This document shows, in pieces, positions 28,970 to 37,946 of a DNA stretch of 64,000 bases. The first letter of the stretch is position 1. Each line of letters starts with the position of its first letter. The stretch is from Rhodothermia bacterium (GTDB lineage Bacteria; Bacteroidota; Rhodothermia; Balneolales; Balneolaceae): the NCBI GenBank assembly GCA_030427885.1, contig JAUICM010000002.1:186001-250000 (forward strand), in the 5' to 3' direction. Both the position numbers and the translations under genes were made by a program. The notes beneath the pieces were generated by a model. The model had not been told where the DNA came from, did not search any database, and saw nothing but the letters and a program-made list of their open reading frames with translations.

Positions 28970-30949
28970 TTAATATTTGAGATCTGTCAGGTCACCGTCT
29001 TCCTTTAGTTTTATAATGCTTTCAGGCATTGATCCATTTAATTGATTTCCACTCAGATCAAGAACCTTCAGGAATCTGGCATTTCCAAGTTCTTCCGGAA
29101 TATCCCCTGAAAGAGTATTATTCGAGAGATTTAGCACCTGCAACCTAAAATTCAGATCTCCAAGCTCAGAAGGAATAGAGCCAGACAACTGATTTCCTGA
29201 TAAATTGATCTCTGTAACCAGCTTTAGTTTTGATAACTCCTTTGGGATTTCTCCGCTGAATGCATTACCAGATAACAGCAGCTCTCGTAACTTCATCATC
29301 GATCCCAATTCAGACGGGATTTCTCCACCGATTCCATTCCCGTTCACTCTGATACGGTATAGTTGCTTTAGGTTACTGATCCCTTTCGGCAACTCGCCCT
29401 TTAATCTTGGATTTCCATTTATATATAGCCTTTCCAATCCTTCTAACCCAACGATTTCACGGGGCAGCTCGCCATCAAGGTTATTATCATTCAGGTAAAT
29501 ACGGCTTACCCTGCTTCCCCTCATTGTAATACCATTCCAGGACTGAACTGGTCCCTGAAGCCAGTTATTTTTATTTTTCCAATGTTCGCCTCCAGTGTTA
29601 TTATACAGCTTTATCAGGATCAAGGAGTCTTGAATACTTGCTTTGACAGTTTCTTCAAATTTTTTTGCTGAAACTCTGGTATCTGTATTAATAACCAACT
29701 CAGATCCTTCTGAATTTTCCGGATAAGCATCGATCAGATCACCTTCTTCATTGACCATTTGGAAACTAAGTCCTGATGCATCCAGTGTCCCTACAATTAC
29801 GTGGCGTTGAGCAACTGCCTTTTTCAAATACCATCTTGGATGAACTACATCCAGTTCGCGGGAATTCACGCCCCAGGCACCATCACCTATAAACACAATT
29901 CCTGTTTCGGCTACCTTGTTCCCTTTCATAGGGAATGTTCGCTTGTAAGTGTGGTCATGATGTTCAAAGGAAATATCGACCCCATACTCTTCGAATAATG
30001 GAATCCAGTTTTCACGTACTTCTGTTGATGTGGAACCATCAAATGAGCGATGTGAAGGATACGCCGGCACATGATATGAAGTGAACAGATACGGACGTTC
30101 CTTTCTTTCCATTAAGGTCTTTTCTATCCATTCCATTTGTTCACCTGTGATGCTATTTCTATGGCCTGTATCCAGGATCAACCAACTCAGGTAATCCCCG
30201 AAATCAAGTACTCCGTATTCTGGTTGTCCGGGAAAGGCATTCAATGCATTATAATAAGGTGCGTCACCTTCCTGGAGGTCATATTTTTTTCGATAGTAAT
30301 CCAGTGGTAATTCATCGGGAACTTTGTCTTCGTGCCATATCTCATGGTTTCCAATGGCCATTATAACCGGCACAATCCTGTTATTCTCACCGGCAAATTC
30401 TCTCTGAAATACTTCAAAGAACCGGTACCATTTAGTGTAATTTTTAGGCTCTCCCTGTGAATACGAGAGGTCACCTCCCAGTACGATAAAATCCGGATCA
30501 TAGGTAGCTGCAGTCCTGCTCATTCTTACCAGACCTTCCCCTACTACATCTCCGCCTTCAATAAACCGAATGGGTCTGTCTAATTCCGAAGGCATCGTCC
30601 TGAAGGTATAAACTTCATCGCTACCCCCTGTCTTGAATTCATACTCGGAATTGGGTTCCAGATCCAGAAGCTCAACACGATATACCACCCTTTCTGTGAA
30701 TGGGAATCCATGTAGATCACTCTTCTTCTGCTCCCAATGCTCTTTCCCCTTCTTCCTGTAGGATAGATTTGGATCGAAGTTATTACTGTTCATATGCCAA
30801 TCAACGGTCATGGTTGTGGTTGGATCTTGCTGCCAGGTTAAAAAAACAGCCTCTGCTTTTACGGAAGGCTGACCTGTATTTGTTTTACCACACCCGTGAA
30901 GTATCAGTACACATAAAAGGAGTGTGATTGTAGGTCTCTTATTAGTCAT
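28970..30949 (-). CDS. Purple acid phosphatase-like lipoprotein with C-terminal LRR domain
   Basis: A 659-residue lipoprotein (lipobox LHGC, Cys20). A fibronectin-like purple acid phosphatase N-terminal domain (about 35-115) precedes a calcineurin-type metallophosphoesterase core (about 120-400). Seen in the core are GGDVV, VLGGDLSYS, AIGNHEIW, TSYHVPAYP and HHDHTYKRTF, which supply the dinuclear metal ligands. The last 170 residues are about seven leucine-rich repeats of the plant-like LxGxIPxxLGxLxxLxxLxLSGN type (about 480-650). It probably hydrolyses phosphate esters at the cell surface. It follows the TonB/beta-helix genes on the same strand but has its own upstream terminator, so it may be a separate unit. 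Confidence 0.87.
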   Translation of the reverse strand: MTNKRPTITLLLCVLILHGCGKTNTGQPSVKAEAVFLTWQQDPTTTMTVDWHMNSNNFDPNLSYRKKGKEHWEQKKSDLHGFPFTERVVYRVELLDLEPNSEYEFKTGGSDEVYTFRTMPSELDRPIRFIEGGDVVGEGLVRMSRTAATYDPDFIVLGGDLSYSQGEPKNYTKWYRFFEVFQREFAGENNRIVPVIMAIGNHEIWHEDKVPDELPLDYYRKKYDLQEGDAPYYNALNAFPGQPEYGVLDFGDYLSWLILDTGHRNSITGEQMEWIEKTLMERKERPYLFTSYHVPAYPSHRSFDGSTSTEVRENWIPLFEEYGVDISFEHHDHTYKRTFPMKGNKVAETGIVFIGDGAWGVNSRELDVVHPRWYLKKAVAQRHVIVGTLDASGLSFQMVNEEGDLIDAYPENSEGSELVINTDTRVSAKKFEETVKASIQDSLILIKLYNNTGGEHWKNKNNWLQGPVQSWNGITMRGSRVSRIYLNDNNLDGELPREIVGLEGLERLYINGNPRLKGELPKGISNLKQLYRIRVNGNGIGGEIPSELGSMMKLRELLLSGNAFSGEIPKELSKLKLVTEINLSGNQLSGSIPSELGDLNFRLQVLNLSNNTLSGDIPEELGNARFLKVLDLSGNQLNGSMPESIIKLKEDGDLTDLKY

Positions 30950-30972
30950 TATTTTGGAAATGGATTTGTATG

Positions 30973-31051
30973 AAAAAACCCAATCTCTGTTTGTGTATTA
31001 CCTAACTAACTGGAACCATATATACACTTGTTTCACAAACAGGAGACCGGG
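30973..31051 (-). terminator. Long-stem terminator after the beta-helix gene
   Basis: On the minus strand CCCGGTCTCCTGTTTGTG (31034-31051) pairs with CACAAACAGAGATTGGG (30979-30995), with one bulge and a loop of about 38 bases, followed by TTTTTT (30973-30978). It marks the end of the beta-helix transcript before the phosphatase gene. Confidence 0.8.
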
Positions 31052-31071
31052 CTTATATTTTCAGCGTTATC

Positions 31072-32781
31072 TTATTTGATCAGCATCATCTTTCTTTGCT
31101 GCACGAATGAGCCTGATTCGATTCTGTAGAGATACATTCCTGAGCTTAACCCTGAAGCTTTGAATGTTACGGAGTGAGAACCGGCTGTTAATCTGCTGTT
31201 CAGCAATACTGCCACTTCCTGACCTAACAAATTATATACCTTAAGCTGTACCTGGTTTGCTTCCGGAAGGGTAAAGCTGATATTAGTAGAAGGATTGAAT
31301 GGATTCGGATAATTCTGGTCCAGGGTAAAGCCATTGATCAGCTCGTTTTCCTCATTAGCAACGGTTGCACCAGAATTCCAGAGTTCCATCATATCAGGGA
31401 ACCAGTTCAGATCACCCAGAGGGAAACCTCCATCAGCGGCAGTATACGATTCAGCTGAAGTTGAATAAGAGAAATCTCTCCAATCAGCAAGCGATGAACC
31501 TTCCACTCTGCTATCAGGATTATCCCACATCAGTGGATAGTTGTCTACGTCTTCAGGATGATTGTACTTATGATCCATGAAATCCACGATGGTTTGAAAA
31601 TCTGGCCTGTCTGTATACTCAAGATCAGTTTCATCTTCGATAATGTTATCGGAAAGGGTAAGTACGCCTAATTCCTGAAGTGCAAGTCCGGTGGAATCGA
31701 TGAACTTTCGGTTGTTAACCACGGAATCAGGATGGGAATCGAGTATTGATTGTAACTCTGTACGATATGGACCAAATAGAGCACCATATTCATCATCAAC
31801 GAGCTCATCTATTGGTCTTTCGAAATTATTGTTGCTGATATTTATCACACGGTCTTCGTCAGACAGCCCCTCGATCTCATTAACGGATGCAAACTGAAAG
31901 ATCCCCACATCTGTTCTTTCCACAGTGCTGTATGCAATACCGTCAAACCCGATATTGGTCCAGAGATTATTGGTGAAATCGACTTTAAGGACTTTACCAA
32001 ACTCGAAACTTCCCTTGATATCCACGAAGGTGTTGTGATTTATTTTCAGATATTTAACCACTCCACCACCTGTTCTGAGGCCATTACCCTGATGATTGTA
32101 GAAGGTGCTGTTCTCAATCAACAGTGTGTCTACCTCTATTCCACGGGTATCTAGTATCCTTCCGTTTCCACCACCATCATTTCTACCATTATTTCTGCCC
32201 TGGGTATTTGTTACGAAGATACTTTGGTTTGAATTATCAACCCGGATCCAGCTTTGTTCTTCGAACTCAAACCAGCAGTGATCTATCACGACCCGTGAAT
32301 TCTCGCCGGAGCTTCTGATCACATTTTTCTCAAGTCCTCCCTGATCGGTAATATGATTCAGATACAGTCCCCGGAGAGTCAGGTCACCATAGGTTTGAAA
32401 TAATTTACTTGATGATCCGGTCAGATCTACCGCAGGTCTGATCACTGGTGGATGTCCGTCACCATCTTCCGCTTCAATGCGCAGATGATATCCTTGATTT
32501 GAGATAGTACCGTCGAGCCAGTATACTCCGTCTCTTTTCAGGATATAAATGGTATTTTCATCAACGCGGTCTCCGGATGAAGTCGTGTCGCTTTCGATCG
32601 CAATGTTCAGACTTCCCACTTGTGAAGGAAAGTCATCCGGTTCTACAACTACCGTTCTTTGTGCTTTGGTAACAGAAGAAGATGCAACTGTTATCGCACA
32701 GATAAGGAATAAACTGGTGAACAGTCTTTTCCGTCCTTCTTTGTAATTCTCTGAATTAATCGTTGTTGGTTTCGAGAACAT
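31072..32781 (-). CDS. Secreted right-handed beta-helix protein with type IX sorting domain
   Basis: A 569-residue protein with a signal peptide (ends SVTKAQ after a basic N-terminus). The parallel beta-helix region (about 100-290) shows serial short strands such as VVIDHCWFEFEEQ, LLIENSTFYNHQGNG and LKINHNTFVDIKG, as in polysaccharide lyases and pectate lyase-like proteins. A C-terminal sorting domain (about 485-569, QNYPNPFNP ... KMMLIK) predicts export by a type IX system. Catalytic residues cannot be assigned, so it may bind or degrade a polysaccharide or act otherwise. It lies 109 bases after the TonB receptor on the same strand, suggesting the same nutrient programme. Confidence 0.85.
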   Translation of the reverse strand: MFSKPTTINSENYKEGRKRLFTSLFLICAITVASSSVTKAQRTVVVEPDDFPSQVGSLNIAIESDTTSSGDRVDENTIYILKRDGVYWLDGTISNQGYHLRIEAEDGDGHPPVIRPAVDLTGSSSKLFQTYGDLTLRGLYLNHITDQGGLEKNVIRSSGENSRVVIDHCWFEFEEQSWIRVDNSNQSIFVTNTQGRNNGRNDGGGNGRILDTRGIEVDTLLIENSTFYNHQGNGLRTGGGVVKYLKINHNTFVDIKGSFEFGKVLKVDFTNNLWTNIGFDGIAYSTVERTDVGIFQFASVNEIEGLSDEDRVINISNNNFERPIDELVDDEYGALFGPYRTELQSILDSHPDSVVNNRKFIDSTGLALQELGVLTLSDNIIEDETDLEYTDRPDFQTIVDFMDHKYNHPEDVDNYPLMWDNPDSRVEGSSLADWRDFSYSTSAESYTAADGGFPLGDLNWFPDMMELWNSGATVANEENELINGFTLDQNYPNPFNPSTNISFTLPEANQVQLKVYNLLGQEVAVLLNSRLTAGSHSVTFKASGLSSGMYLYRIESGSFVQQRKMMLIK

Positions 32782-32889
32782 GGTAACTATGTATTATTAG
32801 GTTGTTTGTTTTGTTATTGAGTTATACACCTGTTTTCTGAGCGCCGGTAATGGTGTATTGAATGCCGGAGCTATTACATTCATATCGTC

Positions 32890-35800
32890 TTAGTAGAAAT
32901 CATATCTGATTCCCATATCTGCAGACCAGCCATAGTATTCCTGATAGGTTGGAAATCTCTCTGTAAATTGATTTGCCAGATCCGGTCGGTTATTGATATT
33001 CTGGAGGTTTGCAAATACACTTAAGCCTTTTGCTACTTTATATTTCAGAGCGGCATCCCATCTCAGGAATTCTTCGGTGAAGCTGTCGGTTTCCTGACGG
33101 GCTCCAACTCCAGTTAGAGTGGCTCCCTGATATACCATGGAAGTTCTCAGGGAGAGATTGTTATAGTCATACCCAATAGAAAGATTTACTACGTAATCGG
33201 GTTGGTTCACCATCGGTCCTTCTCTGTAGGTATCTACTCCCACGATACCCTGCGGTGTTCGCTCCAGATAGAATTGTGGGTATTGAGTTTCAGACCATAT
33301 CCGGGTGTAGTTCACATTCAATACCAAACCATTGAATGGCTTAGGCAAATACATGAGATTACTTTGCCATTCTAGCTCGAAGCCTTTTACCGTTGTTTCG
33401 TTGGGATTATTAAAAGGCTCGTACAAATCGTAACCCCGGGTTTGTGGAGGAAGGTCAATAGCCTGAGGATCCAGCACTACAGCCTTTCTGTTGTAGATCA
33501 GGTTATCGATCTCTTTATAAAATGCCCCTATACTTATCAGTCCGATCTTATTTCCGAAAGCCGTCAGAAACAGATCATAATTCGTAGATTCTGCCGGATC
33601 AAGCCCGGGAGTTCCCCGTTTTACATGTCTGCTGTTTGCACTTACTTCTTCTCTTGGTAATAACTCTGTAAAGTTTGGCCGTGAGATCGTTTCTGTTCTC
33701 GCCATCCTGACATCCAGCCAATCCGTAAGTTTGACACGGGCATGAACCATCGGAAACAACATTCCAAATTTCCGGGTAGCTACGGTATCGCTGATCTGAC
33801 CCTGATTCCTATAATTCCCGCTTACCTGACCTTGCTTTGCTATGTATTCGGAATTGGTATACTCATACCGAACCCCCGGCAGAAACACGATCCTAGACCC
33901 GATATTCAATTCCGCCAATGCATATGATCCATAGATCCTTTCCGTAACCTTTTGGTCATCAAATATTATGGTCAGACGCTCAATATGATCTTCTTCATGG
34001 ATCTCCCAGAGTTCCCGTATTTGGGCCTTATCAATACCAACCGACATATCGTACTGATCATCTAAAAAATCAGTATTGCTGTAATCTGGCAGGAGGTAAT
34101 TTTCAATACTCATCCTTCCGCTTGGAGTAAAGATCCAGTTTCTGTCCTCGTTTTGATACACATAGGCATCATCACCGCTTCTTATTGCCCACTCACGCCC
34201 TGTTCTTTTCCGGTCTTTTATTACTCCCTTACCACCCAGCTTGAACTTACCACTGAGTTGTTCTCCCATTCTAATTGGAATACTTACATCTATTTGAGCG
34301 CTGTGATCTAATTCCCTATTTGAGGTTTTCTCGAAGTTTGACCCACCGAAAGAAGTGTTTTCAATATCATTTATTGCGGCAGGGGGGATGTTGGATGGAC
34401 CTTTGGAGCGATCGACCAGAGCTGCTTCAAAAGCACCGTTTTCTTCAAAGTCCACGGAATGATCGTATGGGGTGGATTTCTTGGAAGTATTCCGGGACAC
34501 TCTCCACTCGATGGTAGCTACCTTTGTGTTATGCTCTCCGGAAAGACGACTCGAAAGAATATCGGTCTGGGATTCCGTGTTTCTGATCCCATGATTCTGA
34601 GAAAAACTCTCGATGTTATAACTTCGGCTCCTTGTTGAAATATCTCTGTCCAGACGGCTGGCGAAATTATTGAACATGATGTTTCCATTACCGATCCTGA
34701 AATCCAGAATCACCCCTGCCCCGTACCGGTCCCTGGTCTCAGATTTATCCCTTAGATTTATAGAACTAACTCCGATGGGAGCGAATTCTTCCCCATCACG
34801 GGCATCTCTCAGTACTTCATACCCTCCGGTAAAACTATCCGAACTGCGATCATTCCTTTCTACATCTATGGATGCAAGAATGCCCAGTTTATTTTTAAAC
34901 ATTCGATCACTTCCGTTAAAGGAGACATTATAGTTCCCGATCTTATTCACATGGTTACTGTATCCACCACCCAAACTCATCCTTAATGTTCTTTTGTCAG
35001 GCACTCCTGCAAATTTAAAGTTGACCGATCCACCTATCGCATCAGCATCCATATCCGGGCGAATGGATTTGTATAATTCTATTCCGGACAACATTTCCGG
35101 GGATATCATATTGAGGTTAACCGCACGCCCATTCTCATCTGATGATGGAATTCTGTCTCCATCCAGAGTTATGGAGTTATGCCGGGGAGAAAGTCCCCTG
35201 ATCGCTATACGTTGCCCTTCTCCTGAATCCCGGATCACCGATACTCCCGGCAGTCTACCTACAGCTTCAGCCGCATTTGCATCGGGTAATTCCCGGATTC
35301 TTGATTCGGCAACTACATTTATCACAGAGGTGGAAGATGTTTGTCTTCGAATAGCTTCTGCCTGTCCTTCTGCCTGGGAATACACAACTATGTCTTCTCC
35401 CTCCACCACATCCGGTTCAAGCAGAATATCAACTTCCACTACCTGATTCTGGATGATCTCGATTTGCAGAGTCTTCGTCTTATATCCCAGATATCTGATC
35501 AGAAAAGTGTGGGTGCCGGAGTGAATTTTTCTCATATAAAATTCACCATGCTCATCAGTTGCAACCCCGATTGAGGTTCCCTGAAGAGCGATCGTTGCCC
35601 CGTATACCGGCTCTTTAGTTCCTGCTTCGAGTATCTTTCCCTTCAGATTCCCTTCCCTCTCAGGTTTTCCTGAAAGTGATGGACATTCTTTCGGACAAAT
35701 CAGCCGTCCATTACTTGTATCTGGTAATATAGGTTTCGAATTAACGGCTATGGAGGTACTGTTCTGCCAAAACCAAAGCCCTGTTCTTTCAGAGATATCC

Positions 35801-36108
35801 TTCAGAAGCACTTGCACACTAACGGAATCCAGTTCATATGTGAATTCCTGATCAATTTTCTGCACTACCTCTACTGCATACAAAAATTGAAACCTTGTTT
35901 GTTGTTCAACAAGATTGAAGATATCTGTCAGTGAGGCTCTATCTACCGAAACAGATATCCAGGTCTTATCGGCATTTTGTGCTCTGACTGTATCGGCCTG
36001 TAAAATATTTGTACCGATGAAAACAAAAACCAGAGAAAGTAAAACCAGGCGATGGCCAAAACCCGGTGTGCTTGATTGAGATAATTTTATATCTTGAAAA
36101 GTTAGCAT
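32890..36108 (-). CDS. STN-domain TonB-dependent outer-membrane receptor
   Basis: A 1,072-residue receptor. After a long signal region come an STN (secretin/TonB short N-terminal) domain (about 50-115), which relays substrate binding to an anti-sigma factor; a carboxypeptidase-regulatory-like beta-sandwich (about 150-235, YGATIALQGTSIGVATDEHG); the plug (about 255-370, GVSVIRDSGEGQRIAIRGLSP); and a beta-barrel ending in the aromatic IRYDFY. The plug style matches the Caulobacter-type group of TonB receptors. There is no SusD partner, so this is not a classical Sus locus. It lies immediately after fecR, and together with the sigma gene forms a cell-surface signalling circuit. The imported substrate is unknown. 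Confidence 0.92.
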   Translation of the reverse strand: MLTFQDIKLSQSSTPGFGHRLVLLSLVFVFIGTNILQADTVRAQNADKTWISVSVDRASLTDIFNLVEQQTRFQFLYAVEVVQKIDQEFTYELDSVSVQVLLKDISERTGLWFWQNSTSIAVNSKPILPDTSNGRLICPKECPSLSGKPEREGNLKGKILEAGTKEPVYGATIALQGTSIGVATDEHGEFYMRKIHSGTHTFLIRYLGYKTKTLQIEIIQNQVVEVDILLEPDVVEGEDIVVYSQAEGQAEAIRRQTSSTSVINVVAESRIRELPDANAAEAVGRLPGVSVIRDSGEGQRIAIRGLSPRHNSITLDGDRIPSSDENGRAVNLNMISPEMLSGIELYKSIRPDMDADAIGGSVNFKFAGVPDKRTLRMSLGGGYSNHVNKIGNYNVSFNGSDRMFKNKLGILASIDVERNDRSSDSFTGGYEVLRDARDGEEFAPIGVSSINLRDKSETRDRYGAGVILDFRIGNGNIMFNNFASRLDRDISTRSRSYNIESFSQNHGIRNTESQTDILSSRLSGEHNTKVATIEWRVSRNTSKKSTPYDHSVDFEENGAFEAALVDRSKGPSNIPPAAINDIENTSFGGSNFEKTSNRELDHSAQIDVSIPIRMGEQLSGKFKLGGKGVIKDRKRTGREWAIRSGDDAYVYQNEDRNWIFTPSGRMSIENYLLPDYSNTDFLDDQYDMSVGIDKAQIRELWEIHEEDHIERLTIIFDDQKVTERIYGSYALAELNIGSRIVFLPGVRYEYTNSEYIAKQGQVSGNYRNQGQISDTVATRKFGMLFPMVHARVKLTDWLDVRMARTETISRPNFTELLPREEVSANSRHVKRGTPGLDPAESTNYDLFLTAFGNKIGLISIGAFYKEIDNLIYNRKAVVLDPQAIDLPPQTRGYDLYEPFNNPNETTVKGFELEWQSNLMYLPKPFNGLVLNVNYTRIWSETQYPQFYLERTPQGIVGVDTYREGPMVNQPDYVVNLSIGYDYNNLSLRTSMVYQGATLTGVGARQETDSFTEEFLRWDAALKYKVAKGLSVFANLQNINNRPDLANQFTERFPTYQEYYGWSADMGIRYDFY

Positions 36109-36129
36109 GATTGACGTTGTGCTATTTTG

Positions 36130-36176
36130 ACCCGTTTAATCCGCAAGCGCCAACTTCGAGTTTAAACGGGTTTTTT
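36130..36176. other. Hairpin between fecR and the TonB receptor gene
   Basis: ACCCGTTTA (36130-36138) pairs with TAAACGGGT (36163-36171) across a GC-rich loop. The T6 run follows on the + strand, so it would terminate antisense transcription. In the minus-strand mRNA it forms a stem just before the receptor start and may adjust receptor expression. Confidence 0.6.
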
Positions 36177-36207
36177 AGTGTTATTTAGTTTTATATAGCG
36201 TTGTTAA

Positions 36208-37215
36208 CTACCCACACTTACCTCCTGTAACTGTGATCTCCTTACCATTGATTGAGTAATCAAACCCGGTGATGAAGCGCAGGCTTCCCAATATCTGTTC
36301 CAGTGTCTGCTTTTTGAATGAAGCATTCACTTTACACGATAAAGCATGTGATTCCCTGGTCGATATGGTCACCCCATACCACTGCTCAAGTTTCGCAATC
36401 ACATCTGCGAGTGTTTCCCCTTCAAAATCGAGAATACCTTCTCTCCAGCGGATCTTATCTGTAATATCATCTTTCACATCAAGGCTCCGAAATTCATTCT
36501 CATAGCTAACCCATTGATCCGGGTGCAGTATCACGATTTCATTATTTCCATTTGCTGATGGAGCCTCAACCTGAACACGCCCTTCTACTAATGCGACATC
36601 CGTTTTTCCTGTTTCTTGCTGGTAACTTACACTAAATGCCGTACCAAGTACCGTTGTAATAAGATCTCCGGTATATACTTTGAAAGGCCTCGACTCATCT
36701 CTCTTCACCATAAAGAACGCTTCTCCTTTCAGATATACATTTCGTTCTTCGTCAGTAAATCTCTTAGGATACTCTAAACTGGCTCCGGCACTTAATTCAA
36801 CAGTAGAACCGTCGGGAAGGGTAAACTGACTTATTGTCTCCGGGGGGCTGATGGCTTCGTTAAAGGTAAACGCCCTATACATTTTACTTCCGAATGAACC
36901 CATAGTCCAGATCATTGTGCTCACTATAAGTATCACAGCAGCAGCACGAATCAGGATCTTCCATGACCAACTGGAGTCCATCTCTGCCTCTTCTTCCTCT
37001 GAGATCGTTTTATTGATCTCCTTGAACATATCTGACCTGACCTTTGACTTATCAATGTTATGGGCCAGTACCGGGCTTCTGTTTGCGAACTCCTGAAGGA
37101 ACAGAACATGATCTGGTGATTCGTCCAGCCAGTCATCAACTATTCTGTCTTCTTCGGAAGTACCCGTTCCATTCAGGTAATTCAGCAGTAATTCTATTTC
37201 GGGTGTTTCACTCAT
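36208..37215 (-). CDS. FecR-family anti-sigma factor
   Basis: A 335-residue single-pass membrane protein. It has an N-terminal cytoplasmic sigma-binding part (about 1-85, EIELLLNYLNGTGTSEEDRIVDDWL), one transmembrane helix (about 88-110), a periplasmic FecR domain (about 120-225, FTLPDGSTVELSAGASLEYP...V.GEAFF.V) and a C-terminal STN-like domain (about 255-330). This is the standard build of an anti-sigma factor that receives the signal from a TonB receptor. It lies between the sigma gene (59 bases upstream) and the receptor gene. Confidence 0.92.
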   Translation of the reverse strand: MSETPEIELLLNYLNGTGTSEEDRIVDDWLDESPDHVLFLQEFANRSPVLAHNIDKSKVRSDMFKEINKTISEEEEAEMDSSWSWKILIRAAAVILIVSTMIWTMGSFGSKMYRAFTFNEAISPPETISQFTLPDGSTVELSAGASLEYPKRFTDEERNVYLKGEAFFMVKRDESRPFKVYTGDLITTVLGTAFSVSYQQETGKTDVALVEGRVQVEAPSANGNNEIVILHPDQWVSYENEFRSLDVKDDITDKIRWREGILDFEGETLADVIAKLEQWYGVTISTRESHALSCKVNASFKKQTLEQILGSLRFITGFDYSINGKEITVTGGKCG

Positions 37216-37274
37216 TACACCCGTATATATCTGAAAAAAAGTGAGTACCCTTACTCTGAATGAAAAAAATTTAT

Positions 37275-37772
37275 TTATCCGACGTTGAGTTCTCTTCTGA
37301 GGATATTGAGAACCTTGCTGATATGAACTTCAACAGTCTTAGTTGAGATATTGAGTATACTGGCGATCTCTTTGTAGCTCATCCCTTCCTCTCTGTTCAG
37401 TAAATATACTTTCCTGGCTTTTTGAGGCGCTTTCTCCAGAGCCTTTTCATAATCGTTGTTGAGCTCTTTCTCTGCTATTGTATGATTTTCTGTATAGCCG
37501 TTTGCCACATTTTTATATTCTTCGCCAAGTACCAGTATCTCTTTCTTTTTTCTCTCCAGATAATTCAATGCCACATTCCTGGCAGTCTTAAGTAGATATG
37601 TTTTAAGGAAACTATTCTTCAGATCAATTTTGTCACGATATTTCCAGAGGCGCAGAAACACTTCCTGTAGCAGGTCTTCCAGTTCATTTCTGTCCTTCGT
37701 GTAGTAGGTCAGAAATGTGGCTACCTCATCTGCATAGTTATCGTAAAGTTGACCGAATTGATTCTTATTCAT
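37275..37772 (-). CDS. ECF RNA polymerase sigma factor
   Basis: A 165-residue sigma-70 family protein. The longer frame starts with TTG at 37799; the ATG at 37772, directly after AAAAAAAGGA, is preferred. Region 2 is clear (ELEDLLQEVFLRLWKYRD, about 30-50) and region 4 has a helix-turn-helix (EGMSYKEIASILNISTKTVE, about 125-145). It is the first gene of the sigma-FecR-TonB set and should transcribe the receptor operon when released by FecR. Confidence 0.92.
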   Translation of the reverse strand: MNKNQFGQLYDNYADEVATFLTYYTKDRNELEDLLQEVFLRLWKYRDKIDLKNSFLKTYLLKTARNVALNYLERKKKEILVLGEEYKNVANGYTENHTIAEKELNNDYEKALEKAPQKARKVYLLNREEGMSYKEIASILNISTKTVEVHISKVLNILRRELNVG

Positions 37773-37946
37773 TCCTTTTTTTGGGTTGAATTGAATCAAT
37801 AATGCGAAATAAATGACGGGAACTGATTACGACATTGTTAACAAAAAAACATTGAATTGTTGCCTGAGCTCAAATCATGAACTTTGTCAGACACTCAAGA
37901 AGAGTACTTCACAAGCCCTACCACTATCATTTTATTTTTAAATACT

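Noticed and set aside
32890-36108. A Sus-type polysaccharide utilisation locus
   Set aside because: No SusD-like gene follows the receptor and no glycoside hydrolase is present.
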